DNA of 64,000 bases from Acidilobaceae archaeon (GTDB lineage Archaea > Thermoproteota > Thermoprotei_A > Sulfolobales > Acidilobaceae): NCBI GenBank assembly GCA_025058835.1, contig JANXEI010000002.1, positions 62,001-126,000 of the forward strand, written 5' to 3'. Positions 43,213 through 52,138 of the stretch are shown in pieces. How positions within the stretch are numbered: the stretch's first letter is position 1; each line of letters opens with the position of its first letter. The position numbers were made by a program, and so were the translations under genes. The notes under the pieces were generated by a model. That model was not told the DNA's origin. It saw only the letters and a program-made list of their open reading frames with translations, and searched no databases.

Positions 43213-43222
43213 GCTTATAAGC
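43213..43222 (-). promoter_or_regulatory. TATA box of hxlB (palindromic)
   Basis: GCTTATAAGC is a perfect palindrome. It is 32-41 bases from the hxlB ATG on the minus strand, the right place for a TATA box. For the divergent cysS gene it is too far; AAATATAAGG at 43239-43248 fits cysS better. Confidence 0.5.
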
Positions 43223-43238
43223 GGGACTACTGGCTCAG

Positions 43239-43248
43239 GAAATATAAG
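43239..43248 (+). promoter_or_regulatory. TATA box of cysS
   Basis: AAATATAAGG lies about 40-47 bases before the cysS GTG, giving a leader near 15-20 bases that includes a GAGGTG ribosome site at 43270-43275. Confidence 0.45.
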
Positions 43249-43285
43249 GAGCGGAAGAGGTTTACGTTGAGGTGTATGGATCATT

Positions 43286-44698
43286 GTGTACGTGCACAAC
43301 ACTCTTGGGAGAAGGCTAGAGCCCTTCTCCCCAGCTAGACCTCCCTTCGTGAGCATGTATACCTGCGGTCCAACTCCTTACGACTACACGCACATAGGCC
43401 ATGCCAGGACCTTTGCCTCCTTCGATGCCATAAAGAGGTACCTGAACCTCAGAGGGTACTCGGTGTACCATGTTCAGAACATAACGGACATAGACGACAA
43501 GATCATAAACAGGGCGCGTGACGAGGGGAGAGGGTGGCAGGAGGTAGTAGAGGAGTACAGCAAGGATTACTTGGAGATGCTGAGCTCTCTGAGCATTAGG
43601 ATAGACGTGCATCCGAAGGTGACGGATCATATTCAAGAGATCATAGAGTTCGTGAAGGGGCTCATAGAGAAGGGCCATGCTTACGTAGCTGAGAGCGGCA
43701 GCGTCTACTTCGACGTCGACTCCTTCCCAGACTACGGGAGACTCAGCGGCGCCCTCAACAAGGAGGCCTGGAGGCAAGAGGAGCATGTGAAGGAGAAGAA
43801 GAACCCATACGACTTCGCCCTCTGGAAGGCGGCTAAGCCGGGAGAGCCCAGCTGGGACAGTCCGTGGGGGAAGGGTAGGCCGGGCTGGCACATAGAGTGC
43901 AGCGTTATGAGCAGCAAGTACCTGGGATCTAGCATTGACATTCACGGCGGGGGCATAGACCTAGTTTTCCCCCATCACGAGAACGAGAGGGCCCAAAGTG
44001 AGGCGCTCTTCGGCAAGAGGCCTTGGGTGAGGTACTGGATGCACGTCTCCTACCTCACTATCTCCGGGGAGAAGATGAGCAAGAGCCTAGGCAACATAGT
44101 GCCCTTCAGGGAAGCAGCAAAGAAGTGGGGGCCAAAAGTGATCAGGCTCTGGCTGCTGAGCTCCCACTACAGGAGCAGCCTGGACTACAGCGAGGGCGGG
44201 CTGGAGCAGGCCTCGAGGCTCTACCAGAGGCTGAGAGAGGTGGCCCAGAGGCTCCAGAAAAGGATCTCGGCCCTAGAACCATCTCATTACTTGAGGGAGA
44301 GGGAGGCGAGGGTGCTGGAGGAGCTGAAGAGGATCCACGGCTCATGGCATGAGAGCATGAGCAGCGACTTCAACTTCGGCGCAGCCATGAGCAGCGTATG
44401 GGAGCTCACGAACCTCTATTACAAAGAGCTGGAGAGCTCGGAGAGCCAGGCAGTTTTGCTCTATGCGTACCGCATGCTAGAGGAGTTTAACAAGGTGTAC
44501 GCTGTGTTAGACGACATAATGGCAGGAGAGGGGAGCTCCAGGCTCGAGGCAGAGCTCATAGATCTCTTAGTGCAGGTGAGGGCAGAGTTGAGGGCAAGGA
44601 AGATGTATGACCTGTCAGATACCATAAGGCAGAGGCTGCAGGAGAGAGGAATAAGGATCTTGGACTACAAGGATAGGACGGAGTGGGTAAGGGAGTGA
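43286..44698 (+). CDS. cysS: Cysteinyl-tRNA synthetase
   Basis: A class I synthetase of 470 residues. The zinc cysteine is in MYTCGPTPYDY (Cys 27), HIGH is intact (THIGHART, residues 35-42), further zinc ligands are in HIECSVMS and HHENERAQSE, and the second signature is KMSKSLGN. The GTG at 43286 gives the usual start (YVHNTLGRRLEPF). It overlaps the next gene by four bases (GTGA). Confidence 0.96.
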   Translation: MYVHNTLGRRLEPFSPARPPFVSMYTCGPTPYDYTHIGHARTFASFDAIKRYLNLRGYSVYHVQNITDIDDKIINRARDEGRGWQEVVEEYSKDYLEMLSSLSIRIDVHPKVTDHIQEIIEFVKGLIEKGHAYVAESGSVYFDVDSFPDYGRLSGALNKEAWRQEEHVKEKKNPYDFALWKAAKPGEPSWDSPWGKGRPGWHIECSVMSSKYLGSSIDIHGGGIDLVFPHHENERAQSEALFGKRPWVRYWMHVSYLTISGEKMSKSLGNIVPFREAAKKWGPKVIRLWLLSSHYRSSLDYSEGGLEQASRLYQRLREVAQRLQKRISALEPSHYLREREARVLEELKRIHGSWHESMSSDFNFGAAMSSVWELTNLYYKELESSESQAVLLYAYRMLEEFNKVYAVLDDIMAGEGSSRLEAELIDLLVQVRAELRARKMYDLSDTIRQRLQERGIRILDYKDRTEWVRE

Positions 44699-45429
44699 GT
44701 CTAGACAAGATAGACATAGTAAGGTACTCCCGCCAGATGCCCCTTCTCGGCGCAATAGGTCAGATAAAGCTCCTGGAGTCAAGGGTGGCCGTGGTAGGCT
44801 TGGGGGGTCTGGGGAGCCTCGTCTCCCTCTACCTCGCATCCCTCGGCGTGGGAAAGCTCTTGCTTATAGATCCAGACAAGGTAGGCGTCGAGAACCTCAA
44901 CAGGCAAATACTCTACAGCACCGAAGACGTGGGGAGGCCGAAGGCAAAGGCTGCCGCACAGAGGATCTCTGCCCTGAACCCCCTCGTGGACGTGGAGAGC
45001 TATGAGGAGAGGATCACGGCAGAGAACGCGGATGACTTGCTATCAGGCACTGAACTGATAGTCGACGGGCTAGACGAGTGGGGAGCCAGGCTGGTGCTGG
45101 ACAGGCACGCGTGGGAGAGGGGGAAGACTCTGGTCCACGGCGCAGCAGAGAGTTACTACGGTCAGGTCACCACGGTTAGGAGGGGTAAGAGCAGCTGCCT
45201 GGCTTGCATTGCTCCGAGGCCTCTGCCGGAAAGGGGCTGTAGGGGCATAGTTGCGCCCACGGTAGGAGTTGTTGCTTCCCTGGAGGTCATGGAGGCCCTC
45301 AAGGTAATCACCGGGATAGGGGAGCCCTCCTACAACAAGCTCCTCGTCATAGATTCCCGGCGTCCCTCCATAGATGAGATACCCCTGAAGCTCATGAAGT
45401 GTGAGGACTGTCTTGCCAGGCTGAGCTAG
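44695..45429 (+). CDS. E1-like adenylyltransferase (ThiF/MoeB/UbaA family)
   Basis: Activates ubiquitin-like proteins by adenylation for sulfur transfer or protein modification. Seen: RYSRQMPLLGAIGQIKL, VAVVGLGGLGSLVSLYLASLG (ATP-binding), DPDKVGVENLNRQILYS, and DGLDEWGARLVL. Two CxxC pairs bind zinc (CLAC and CEDC), and a GCRGIVAPTVGVVAS segment follows the first. 244 residues from GTG 44695 (GTGA overlap with cysS). Its partner could be a MoaD/SAMP protein; the MoaD-like domain at 63276 is a candidate, by inference only. Confidence 0.9.
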   Translation: MSLDKIDIVRYSRQMPLLGAIGQIKLLESRVAVVGLGGLGSLVSLYLASLGVGKLLLIDPDKVGVENLNRQILYSTEDVGRPKAKAAAQRISALNPLVDVESYEERITAENADDLLSGTELIVDGLDEWGARLVLDRHAWERGKTLVHGAAESYYGQVTTVRRGKSSCLACIAPRPLPERGCRGIVAPTVGVVASLEVMEALKVITGIGEPSYNKLLVIDSRRPSIDEIPLKLMKCEDCLARLS

Positions 45430-47057
45430 AGGCGTATCTTCTTCTTTATCCTGTCGATCACGAAGCCCGATATGCTGATCCTCCTCTGCTTTACTGCCCC
45501 CAGGTCCTCGAGCACCGCTCTAGCTGCTAGGTAGCCAGGCATGCCTGTCACGCCGCCTCCTGGATGGGAGCTCGAACCGCCGAGGTACAGACCCTTGATG
45601 GGCGTCCTGTAGCGGGAGAGCTCTGGGAGCGGCCTGCTGACCCACAGCTGATCTGGCGTCATGCTGAGGTGGAATATGTGGCCCCCCGGAGCGCCGAACA
45701 TAGCCTCATAGTCCGCGGGCGTTAGCAGCATGAGCCTCTCTGCCCTAAGGTCAGAGAAGTAGCGAGAGAGCGTCTCGAGCACCCTCTCCTTTAGCTCCTC
45801 CCTCCTCTCCTGAGTCCAGCCGCCGGGGAGATCTCGCCTGGTGTACTGCACAAATACGGAGAGGAGGTGCCAGCCCTCAGGAGAGACGCTCCTGTCGAGA
45901 TAGCTCTGGGTGTTTATGGACATCCAAGGCTCAGAGCTGAGCCCCGTGTAGAGAGCGTCCCTGTAAGCCCTCTCAGCGTACTCTATGCTCTCGAGAACGA
46001 GGGCTGAGGACGAGAAGATCCTCTCAGCAGCGCCAGCGTACTCTTCCCTTAATTTGGGGAGGCCCCTTGTGGCTATGAGGAGCTTTGAAGAGGCCCCCGT
46101 GGACCTGAGGGCCCTTAGCCTCCTTTGCATGCCTTTCTCCACACCCTCCTTTACCAGGCGGAGTAGGGTCGTCCTCACATCTACCGTGCTCACCACCCTC
46201 TGCGTCTCCACGACCTTCCCGTCGACCTTGAGTCCTGCAACCCTCCCGTCCTTCACTATGATCTCCTCTACGGATGCGTTCAGGTGTATCTCCGCTCCTA
46301 GCTCCTTACATCTCTGGGCTAGCAGCTCTGAGAGGGCTCCCATGCCGCCTGCCACGTATGCCCACTGGCCCCTCTTGCCCGTAACGTTGCCCATGTAGTG
46401 GTGGGCCAGTACGAGGGAAGAGGTCGGGGAGCTGGGGGAGACCAGCTCCCCCACAAGTGCATCTTCAACCAATAAGGCCTTCACTTCCTCGCTCTCGAAG
46501 AACTCGTCCAGCAGCTTCGAGGCGGGGGAGAGGAGGAGGCGGGGGAGGTCGTCGACAAGGCCCCCTAGCCCAAAGCTGGACGCAAACCTAGCAGCTTTGC
46601 TCGCTAGTTCTAGCGCCTCTGGCAAGCTGGAGGGGGGGCTGGAGTATATATAATCCAACACCTCCGTCACCAGCTCCCACTCCCTGCTCCACCTGACGTA
46701 GCTCTCCGCGTCCCTCTGAGAGAAGGCGGAGATCTCCTTCCTCATCTTGTCCTGATCGGACCAGGAAGAGATGGTCCTCCCCCCCGGCAGGAAAACCGTC
46801 ATACCAGGCTCCTTTGGAATGAGCCTTAGCCCCCTCTCGAAGAGCCCGAGCTCGTCTGCTATGCTCTTGCTGAACAGGCTAAGGGTGTAGGCTCCTAGGG
46901 GCACCTTGAAGCCCTCCCAGATCTCTGGGCTAGAGGCCATACCTCCCACGAAGTTGTTCTTCTCGAAGAGGCCAACCCTTAGGCCATGCTTTGCTAGGTA
47001 GCAAGCTGCCACAAGGCCGTTGTGGCCGCCGCCGATCACTGCGACATCGTACTTCAC
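45426..47057 (-). CDS. FAD-dependent oxidoreductase, phytoene desaturase-like
   Basis: A COG1233-type flavoprotein of 543 residues. The dinucleotide-binding motif is VAVIGGGHNGLVAACYLAKHG and LFEKNNFVGG follows. The C-terminal FAD motif is GLYLGGSSSHPGGGVTGMPG. The family includes carotenoid desaturases and proteins of unknown substrate (PYROXD2-like); the substrate here cannot be told. GTG 47057 is supported by GGAGGGG six bases upstream; a TTG eight codons further up is weaker. Confidence 0.85.
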   Translation of the reverse strand: MKYDVAVIGGGHNGLVAACYLAKHGLRVGLFEKNNFVGGMASSPEIWEGFKVPLGAYTLSLFSKSIADELGLFERGLRLIPKEPGMTVFLPGGRTISSWSDQDKMRKEISAFSQRDAESYVRWSREWELVTEVLDYIYSSPPSSLPEALELASKAARFASSFGLGGLVDDLPRLLLSPASKLLDEFFESEEVKALLVEDALVGELVSPSSPTSSLVLAHHYMGNVTGKRGQWAYVAGGMGALSELLAQRCKELGAEIHLNASVEEIIVKDGRVAGLKVDGKVVETQRVVSTVDVRTTLLRLVKEGVEKGMQRRLRALRSTGASSKLLIATRGLPKLREEYAGAAERIFSSSALVLESIEYAERAYRDALYTGLSSEPWMSINTQSYLDRSVSPEGWHLLSVFVQYTRRDLPGGWTQERREELKERVLETLSRYFSDLRAERLMLLTPADYEAMFGAPGGHIFHLSMTPDQLWVSRPLPELSRYRTPIKGLYLGGSSSHPGGGVTGMPGYLAARAVLEDLGAVKQRRISISGFVIDRIKKKIRL

Positions 47058-47113
47058 GCTGTCCCCTCCTATAACTTTCAAAGCCTTTAGTACTCGCCTC
47101 TCGGATAGGAGGT

Positions 47114-47857
47114 ATGGTGAGGACGAGGCTCCTCTTCCAGGAGGATAGCTATCTCAAGACCTTTGAGGCAAGAGTTGTCAGGGTAGAGGGAAATCAGGTG
47201 TTCCTCGACGCTACTGCCTTCCACCCCGCTCCGCATGGCGGTCTAGACAGCGATGTGGGCTTCTTGGAGGCAGAGGGGAGAGCCTTCAGAGTGGTGAGGG
47301 CGGAGCTCGTGGGGGACGAGGTGGCTCACATAGTGGAGGACCCTTCTGGCCTGAGGGAGGGCGTTACCGCGATCGGGCGCATAGACTGGGAGAGGAGGTA
47401 CAACATGATGAGACTGCACACTGCAGCCCACGTGCTTGCTGCGGTGCTATACGAGAAGTACGGCGCTTTGATAACCGGGGGCCACATAACGCCAGAGTAT
47501 TCTAGGGACGACTTCGACCTAGGGACGGAAGAGTGGAGGACGGCTCTCGAGATAGGGGTGAGGAAGACCAACGAGATAATTGCTAGATGTGCAGAAGTGA
47601 AGGTGTACTGGCTGGAGAGGGAGAGGGCGTTCTCGATGCCGGGCATGGTAAAGCTAGCAGAGAGGGCACCTCCAGATCAAGAGAGGCTGAGAGTTGTGGA
47701 GATAACGGGCGTGGACGTTCAACTAGACGGAGGTCCCCACGTAAAGAACACCTGCGAAATAGGCGAAATAGTTCTGCTCAAGGTGGAAAACAGAGGGAAG
47801 AGGAAGAAGAGAGTTTACTATACTCTCAAGGAGCTGGTGGGCAGCGTTAAGTTATGA
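47114..47857 (+). CDS. alaX: AlaX, alanyl-tRNA editing protein
   Basis: Hydrolyses mischarged Ser-tRNA(Ala) or Gly-tRNA(Ala). The zinc ligands are visible: HTAAHVL (about residue 100) and the DGGPHVKNTCEIG motif (about 205-217). An N-terminal beta barrel (TAFHPAPHGGLDSDVGFL) precedes the editing core. 247 residues fits the AlaX-M type. Confidence 0.93.
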   Translation: MVRTRLLFQEDSYLKTFEARVVRVEGNQVFLDATAFHPAPHGGLDSDVGFLEAEGRAFRVVRAELVGDEVAHIVEDPSGLREGVTAIGRIDWERRYNMMRLHTAAHVLAAVLYEKYGALITGGHITPEYSRDDFDLGTEEWRTALEIGVRKTNEIIARCAEVKVYWLERERAFSMPGMVKLAERAPPDQERLRVVEITGVDVQLDGGPHVKNTCEIGEIVLLKVENRGKRKKRVYYTLKELVGSVKL

Positions 47858-47927
47858 TCAGCGATCAAAGGCCTCCTCATTGCAGAGCTCGGGGCAGGCT
47901 ACACTCTTCACCAATCTATCTGCTCCA
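47858..47927. other. Short intergenic space, no signal seen
   Basis: Seventy bases lie between the ends of two converging genes (alaX and the AMMECR1 gene). It holds no clear promoter, T-run or hairpin. Confidence 0.4.
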
Positions 47928-48575
47928 TCAGGCCTTAAAGCACTTTTCGTAGAGCTCTTTCAGGTTCACCTCTATGACCTCCCCTCCCGGTGAGAGCTCC
48001 CTGAAGGTTCTAGAGCGGATCTTGTAGAGGACAGTGCCCTCTGCCTCCCAGCACCTCTCTTCTAGACCTGCCTTCATGCATGTCATGCTCGCGAAGACCT
48101 CCCTGCTCCAGCAGTGGTCGACGGGTACCTCTGGGAGGAGGATGCCGGAGAGGAGCCTCCTACCGTAGAGCCTCTCCACGTACAGGGCGTGCTCCCCGAT
48201 CACGATCTCCTCCAGGCTCCTCACAGGCTCTTTCCTGCCTAGCACTGTGAGAGTTATGATCACCTCTCCTAGCTCCCTCCTCCTGAGGGGCGGGAACCTG
48301 GGGTCCTCAAAGGCAGAGGAGAGGGCAGACTCTACAGTAGCAATCCATATTGGCATGTAGGCCTCCAGCACCCCTACACAGCCCCTGAGCTCCCTACGTC
48401 CCTCCCTTTCCTTCTCCAGCGTGACGAAGACTGCTCCGTACCTCTCCATCTCTCTCCCCCTTGGCTCTATCCTCAGCCTCTCCGGGGAGAAGTGGCGCTC
48501 TATCGCGATCCTGGCCAGTCTTACCAGATCTCTTGCTAGCTCTAGACTCACCTCTTCTGGCTCTATCCTCTCCAA
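47928..48575 (-). CDS. AMMECR1-domain protein
   Basis: A conserved protein found in archaea and eukaryotes whose biochemical role is unknown. The hallmark LRGCVGV motif is in GRRELRGCVGVLEAYMPI, with SALSSAFEDPRFPPLRRREL and an IGEHALYVERLYGRRLLSG segment after it. 215 residues, TTG start. Confidence 0.92.
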   Translation of the reverse strand: MERIEPEEVSLELARDLVRLARIAIERHFSPERLRIEPRGREMERYGAVFVTLEKEREGRRELRGCVGVLEAYMPIWIATVESALSSAFEDPRFPPLRRRELGEVIITLTVLGRKEPVRSLEEIVIGEHALYVERLYGRRLLSGILLPEVPVDHCWSREVFASMTCMKAGLEERCWEAEGTVLYKIRSRTFRELSPGGEVIEVNLKELYEKCFKA

Positions 48576-48589
48576 GCCCTCACTCCCTC

Positions 48590-49072
48590 TTACGGACCGG
48601 CGGGGAGGTATTTGAGATAGTTGAGGAGAGAGAACAGGAAGAGGGCAAGGCCGAGCAGGGAGAAGAACCCGTTCAGCTCCGGGCTGTCGTACCTAAAGCT
48701 CGCAAGGCTCACGTTCCTCCCCCCGAAGTAGACGCCGGCCGGAGTGAGGGAGTCAAGGAGGAGGTGGCTGAGGAGGGAGGCCCAAGTGGAGAAGAAGACC
48801 ACAACCCAGGAGAGGAGGGAGAGGGGTATTGGTAGGACTGCGAGGAGGGCTGTGAGGAGCAGAGAGAGGGCCAGCGAGCCCTCTACGCTGTGGAGGAGGG
48901 GACCTCTCCTGATAGTCCCGCCTCTCCACTCGTGGGAGAGCTGATCCACTATTCCGTGCACGGCTCCCCCGAGCACTATGGACAGAGCGAAGCAGAGCAT
49001 CTCGCAGCCCACAAGGGAGGGGAGGAGGGAGGCTACTCCTACCCCTACGGATATGTGCGTGTTCAGTTTCAC
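48590..49072 (-). CDS. Membrane-bound DUF1286/YdjM-type protein
   Basis: A 160-residue protein with four hydrophobic segments and polar histidine/aspartate sites typical of YdjM-like predicted metal-dependent hydrolases: NTHISVGVGVAS, GIVDQLSHEWRGG, LLHSVEGSLAL and SLLSHLLLDSLTPAGVYF. Function unknown. It lies 14 bases upstream of the AMMECR1 gene, on the same strand, and shares a palindromic TATA region with the RecQ-like gene. Confidence 0.75.
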   Translation of the reverse strand: MKLNTHISVGVGVASLLPSLVGCEMLCFALSIVLGGAVHGIVDQLSHEWRGGTIRRGPLLHSVEGSLALSLLLTALLAVLPIPLSLLSWVVVFFSTWASLLSHLLLDSLTPAGVYFGGRNVSLASFRYDSPELNGFFSLLGLALFLFSLLNYLKYLPAGP

Positions 49073-49104
49073 CCTTCTCCCCTCCGGAGAGGGGTCTCCC
49101 CCAC

Positions 49105-49112
49105 TATTTAAA
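49105..49112. promoter_or_regulatory. TATA box between the DUF1286 gene and the RecQ-like gene
   Basis: TATTTAAA contains the palindrome TTTAAA. It is 33-40 bases from the minus-strand ATG at 49072 and 48-55 bases before the plus-strand GTG at 49160. Confidence 0.5.
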
Positions 49113-49159
49113 CGTAGTCACTTGCAGGAGCGAAGTCGCTGCTGCAGGAGACGCAAGAG

Positions 49160-51610
49160 GTGAAGCTCTACTCTGTTCCCTGCAGAGAGGGAGAGATAAG
49201 GGTAGCAGAGCCTCCGGAGGGAATAGGGCCTCTCTTTGAGTTCCTGAAGCAGTTCCCTGCAGTCATCCCTCCCCCTTCTATGGAAAGAGCTCTGGCAAGG
49301 GCAGGAGTCACGATCTCCAAAGAGGCAGTAAAGGGAGGCGCTATTCTGTTCCCCGAGATTCACGCTAGGGAAGGCTCTAGGCTGGAGGACCTCTTACAGC
49401 TCGCTTGCACGCATCAACTCCTTGTGATCTCCAGAGAGCTGAAAGGTGAGGGGAGGGGGAGGCTGAGGATGAGCTCCCCTGCCAGCGAGGAGACGCTCTC
49501 AGCCCTCGAGGACGCCCTCGTGGAGACCTTCTCAAAGATGTACGGACTGGTGCCGAACGCAGGGCAGAGGGCCGCCTTCAAGATAGTGCCCTACCTGCTC
49601 GAAGGAGGGGGCACGCTTGTCGTGATAATGTCCACCGGCTCTGGTAAGTCAGCAATATTCCAGTCCTCCTCCAAGTTAGCGTCGAGGTTCTTGGGGTCGT
49701 ACACTCTCGTCATATCTCCCCTCAGAGCCCTCATGAGGGACCAGGTCTACAGGTCCTCTCGCCTAGGGCTGAGGGCCGCCTTCCTCGACTCCTCTGTACC
49801 GCAGGAAGAGAGGGAGAGAATCCTAAGGGAGGCGAGGAGGGGAGAGCTGGACCTGTTGTACTCCTCCCCGGAGAGGCTACAGGAGGAGAGGATGAGGAGG
49901 ACCATCGCGGAAGGCCCTCCCTCCATGATAGTGCTCGACGAGGTGCATACAGTAGTAGAGTGGGGCTACACTTTTAGGCCCTCTTATGCTTATGCAGCAA
50001 AGCTCATAGCGTCGTTGAGAAATAACTTCAAGCCCCCCGTGATTGCCCTTACGGCTACCATCTCCAAGAGGTCTCTCGCAGAGGTCCTACGGTTATTGGG
50101 ACATAGGGAGGAGCCGGGAGAGGATTACGAAGATCCCTCCAAGCCTATAGTGATCAGGACCAGGACCGTAAGGGAGGACATAAGCTTCGAGGTAGTTCCT
50201 GCGCCACAAGGTTACGAGAGGTTAGAGGTCCTAGAGAAGGTCGTAAGGAGGAACGTACAGCTGTCTAGAGGGAAATGGGACAGGTGGCTCGGGGTAATCT
50301 TCACCAGCTACGTCTCCAGCTCCATTGCTAGATGGGCTAACGTGGACACGATAGCCTCGTTCCTGAAGCGCAGGCTAGACGTGGAGGTGATGAGATACCA
50401 TGGCGCTATGAGAGATAGGGAGAGGCAGAGGGTAGAGGAAAAGGTTAGGGAGGTACAGGAAGGCGTGCTCGTATCCACGAAGGCCTTCGGTATGGGCATA
50501 GACGTCAAGAGCATAAGGTGGGTGATCCATTACATAATGAGCGACTCGGTGGAGGAGTACTACCAGGAAGTAGGGAGAGCCGGGAGGGATGGGGAAGGGG
50601 CTATAGCTACTCTACTCTACAGCCCCTTGGACGCGGACCTGAAGTTGGCCCTCTCCTCTGCTCCCAGGCTGAGCTTCGTCATGAGGCTATACAACACCCT
50701 TGCCTCCCTTTACGGGCTGCTCAGAGACCCAGGCTACCTTATCTTGCCCGACGACGTCCTCGATGCGCCGAGGCAGACCATGAGGGCTCTGGAAGCCCTC
50801 AGGACGGCAGGCATCCTAGACTACCACATGATATCCAGGGCAAAGTTGGGGCTCTCTGAGGAGAAGGGGGACTACTACATGAGGATAGGGGACGGGCTCT
50901 ACGTTACTGTCTCAGGAGAAGGACAGCTGGAGATCTCGTCCTGTCCCTCCTCTCCCCTGTATTCTTCCCTGAAGATCTCGGGCGTCCCCTCTGTGCTCGT
51001 AAAGACGGGCAGGTGTCTCGGCAAGTGGAAGCCCCTAAGTAGCAGTAGGCTCCTGGTCGTGGAGCCCCTCAGAAACATGGAGCTTACCCCCTCTCCTCCA
51101 TGGGAGCTCTTCCTTTCGCAGACAAGGGAGAGAGCGTTAGAGGAGATGAGAGTAGAAAGACTAAGGGAGCTAGTGGAAAGGGCGATGATAAGTACAGGAG
51201 AACAGATAACGCGGGAGATAGAGGGCTATCTGGAGAGGGACCAGGCGTTCTCTACCGCAAGGTTAGAGGAGCTGGTCCGCGGCACGGTTAGGTGCTCCCG
51301 CTGTTACGAGGAAGTAGCCAGGCTAGTGGAGGGGGCAGAGAGAGCCCTCGGGAGGAGGGGGGTATCGCTCTACTGCGACAGGAGGGAGACGTGGGAGGAA
51401 ATATACAAGAGTTACGTAGAGCTCTTCGGTCGCCCCATGAAGGTAAGGGCTAGAAGCCTCTCCAGCCTCTCTGCCCTTGTGGGCGCGTACGGTATAGAAA
51501 AGCTGGGGGACAGAGGGCTCATAGTCGTGGCCTCCAGGTCCACCCCCTCTGCAGTAAGGCTGGCAGAGGAGTTGGAGGAGTACGGCTATTTCTCTGCCTT
51601 CCTCTGGTGA
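49160..51610 (+). CDS. RecQ-like DNA helicase with unknown N- and C-terminal domains
   Basis: 816 residues. The middle (about 125-490) is a RecQ-type helicase: Walker A MSTGSGKSAIFQ, SPLRALMRDQVY, YSSPERLQ, VLDEVHTVVEWGYTFRPSY, ALTATISK, MRYHGAMRDRERQ, STKAFGMGIDVKS and YYQEVGRAGRDGEG. The N-terminal 120 residues are unlike known RecQ parts. The C-terminal 200 residues hold a CSRC pair and end with GLIVVASRSTPSAVRLAEEL, which could be a Rossmann-like or phosphoribosyltransferase-like fold. No typical HRDC domain is seen. GTG start with GAG upstream. RecQ proteins are uncommon in crenarchaea, so this may be a lineage-specific repair gene. Confidence 0.85.
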   Translation: MKLYSVPCREGEIRVAEPPEGIGPLFEFLKQFPAVIPPPSMERALARAGVTISKEAVKGGAILFPEIHAREGSRLEDLLQLACTHQLLVISRELKGEGRGRLRMSSPASEETLSALEDALVETFSKMYGLVPNAGQRAAFKIVPYLLEGGGTLVVIMSTGSGKSAIFQSSSKLASRFLGSYTLVISPLRALMRDQVYRSSRLGLRAAFLDSSVPQEERERILREARRGELDLLYSSPERLQEERMRRTIAEGPPSMIVLDEVHTVVEWGYTFRPSYAYAAKLIASLRNNFKPPVIALTATISKRSLAEVLRLLGHREEPGEDYEDPSKPIVIRTRTVREDISFEVVPAPQGYERLEVLEKVVRRNVQLSRGKWDRWLGVIFTSYVSSSIARWANVDTIASFLKRRLDVEVMRYHGAMRDRERQRVEEKVREVQEGVLVSTKAFGMGIDVKSIRWVIHYIMSDSVEEYYQEVGRAGRDGEGAIATLLYSPLDADLKLALSSAPRLSFVMRLYNTLASLYGLLRDPGYLILPDDVLDAPRQTMRALEALRTAGILDYHMISRAKLGLSEEKGDYYMRIGDGLYVTVSGEGQLEISSCPSSPLYSSLKISGVPSVLVKTGRCLGKWKPLSSSRLLVVEPLRNMELTPSPPWELFLSQTRERALEEMRVERLRELVERAMISTGEQITREIEGYLERDQAFSTARLEELVRGTVRCSRCYEEVARLVEGAERALGRRGVSLYCDRRETWEEIYKSYVELFGRPMKVRARSLSSLSALVGAYGIEKLGDRGLIVVASRSTPSAVRLAEELEEYGYFSAFLW

Positions 51611-52086
51611 GACGCTGCTATGCTCCTCGCCAAATCTATGGTCTTCCTTATGTTCTCCCAATGGCTCCCCTCCCAGTAGACGTTGCCACACCTCGTGCAG
51701 ACATAGAAGGTCTTGTAAGCTCGGAGGGCCTGAGGAGGCACCTTGTCCCTCACCTTCTCCTTTTCCTCCGTCACAGAGAGCTCCCCGTTACACTCGGGAC
51801 ATCTGCTCAGGAAGGGATCGGCCCTCAGCTCGAGCCTCGCCTTGACTGCTACCTCCGCTAGCCTCTCCGCAGTGCCTATGGACTCTACGAGTATCGCCTC
51901 TAGCGAGCGTTTCTTCGCTTTCCCGTACAGCCTCCTGTCCCTTGTTATTATGATCCTGTTGCCGAGAGATGCAGACTCGAGGATCTCCTGGTCTCCGTAG
52001 CCTTTAGAGTATGCCACATCGTAGCCCATGATCCTCAACCACCTAGCTAGGTCGCCGAGCATGGTGTCAACTATGAACTTCTTCAA
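51586..52086 (-). CDS. Mut7-C PIN-like nuclease with zinc ribbon
   Basis: The N-terminal 85 residues are a Mut7-C RNase-like domain (FIVDTMLGDLARWLRIMGYD, IIITRDRRLYGKAKK) with aspartates at the usual places. A zinc ribbon follows (RCPECNGEL ... CTRCGNVYWEGSHW). 166 residues is normal for COG1656. RNase activity is predicted from the PIN-like fold. It overlaps the end of the RecQ-like gene tail to tail by 25 bases. Confidence 0.88.
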   Translation of the reverse strand: MKKFIVDTMLGDLARWLRIMGYDVAYSKGYGDQEILESASLGNRIIITRDRRLYGKAKKRSLEAILVESIGTAERLAEVAVKARLELRADPFLSRCPECNGELSVTEEKEKVRDKVPPQALRAYKTFYVCTRCGNVYWEGSHWENIRKTIDLARSIAASHQRKAEK

Positions 52087-52138
52087 GACTATCCCTTAAG
52101 AGAGGCGAAAAGCAGGCTATAAGCTAGAGGAGAGCCTT

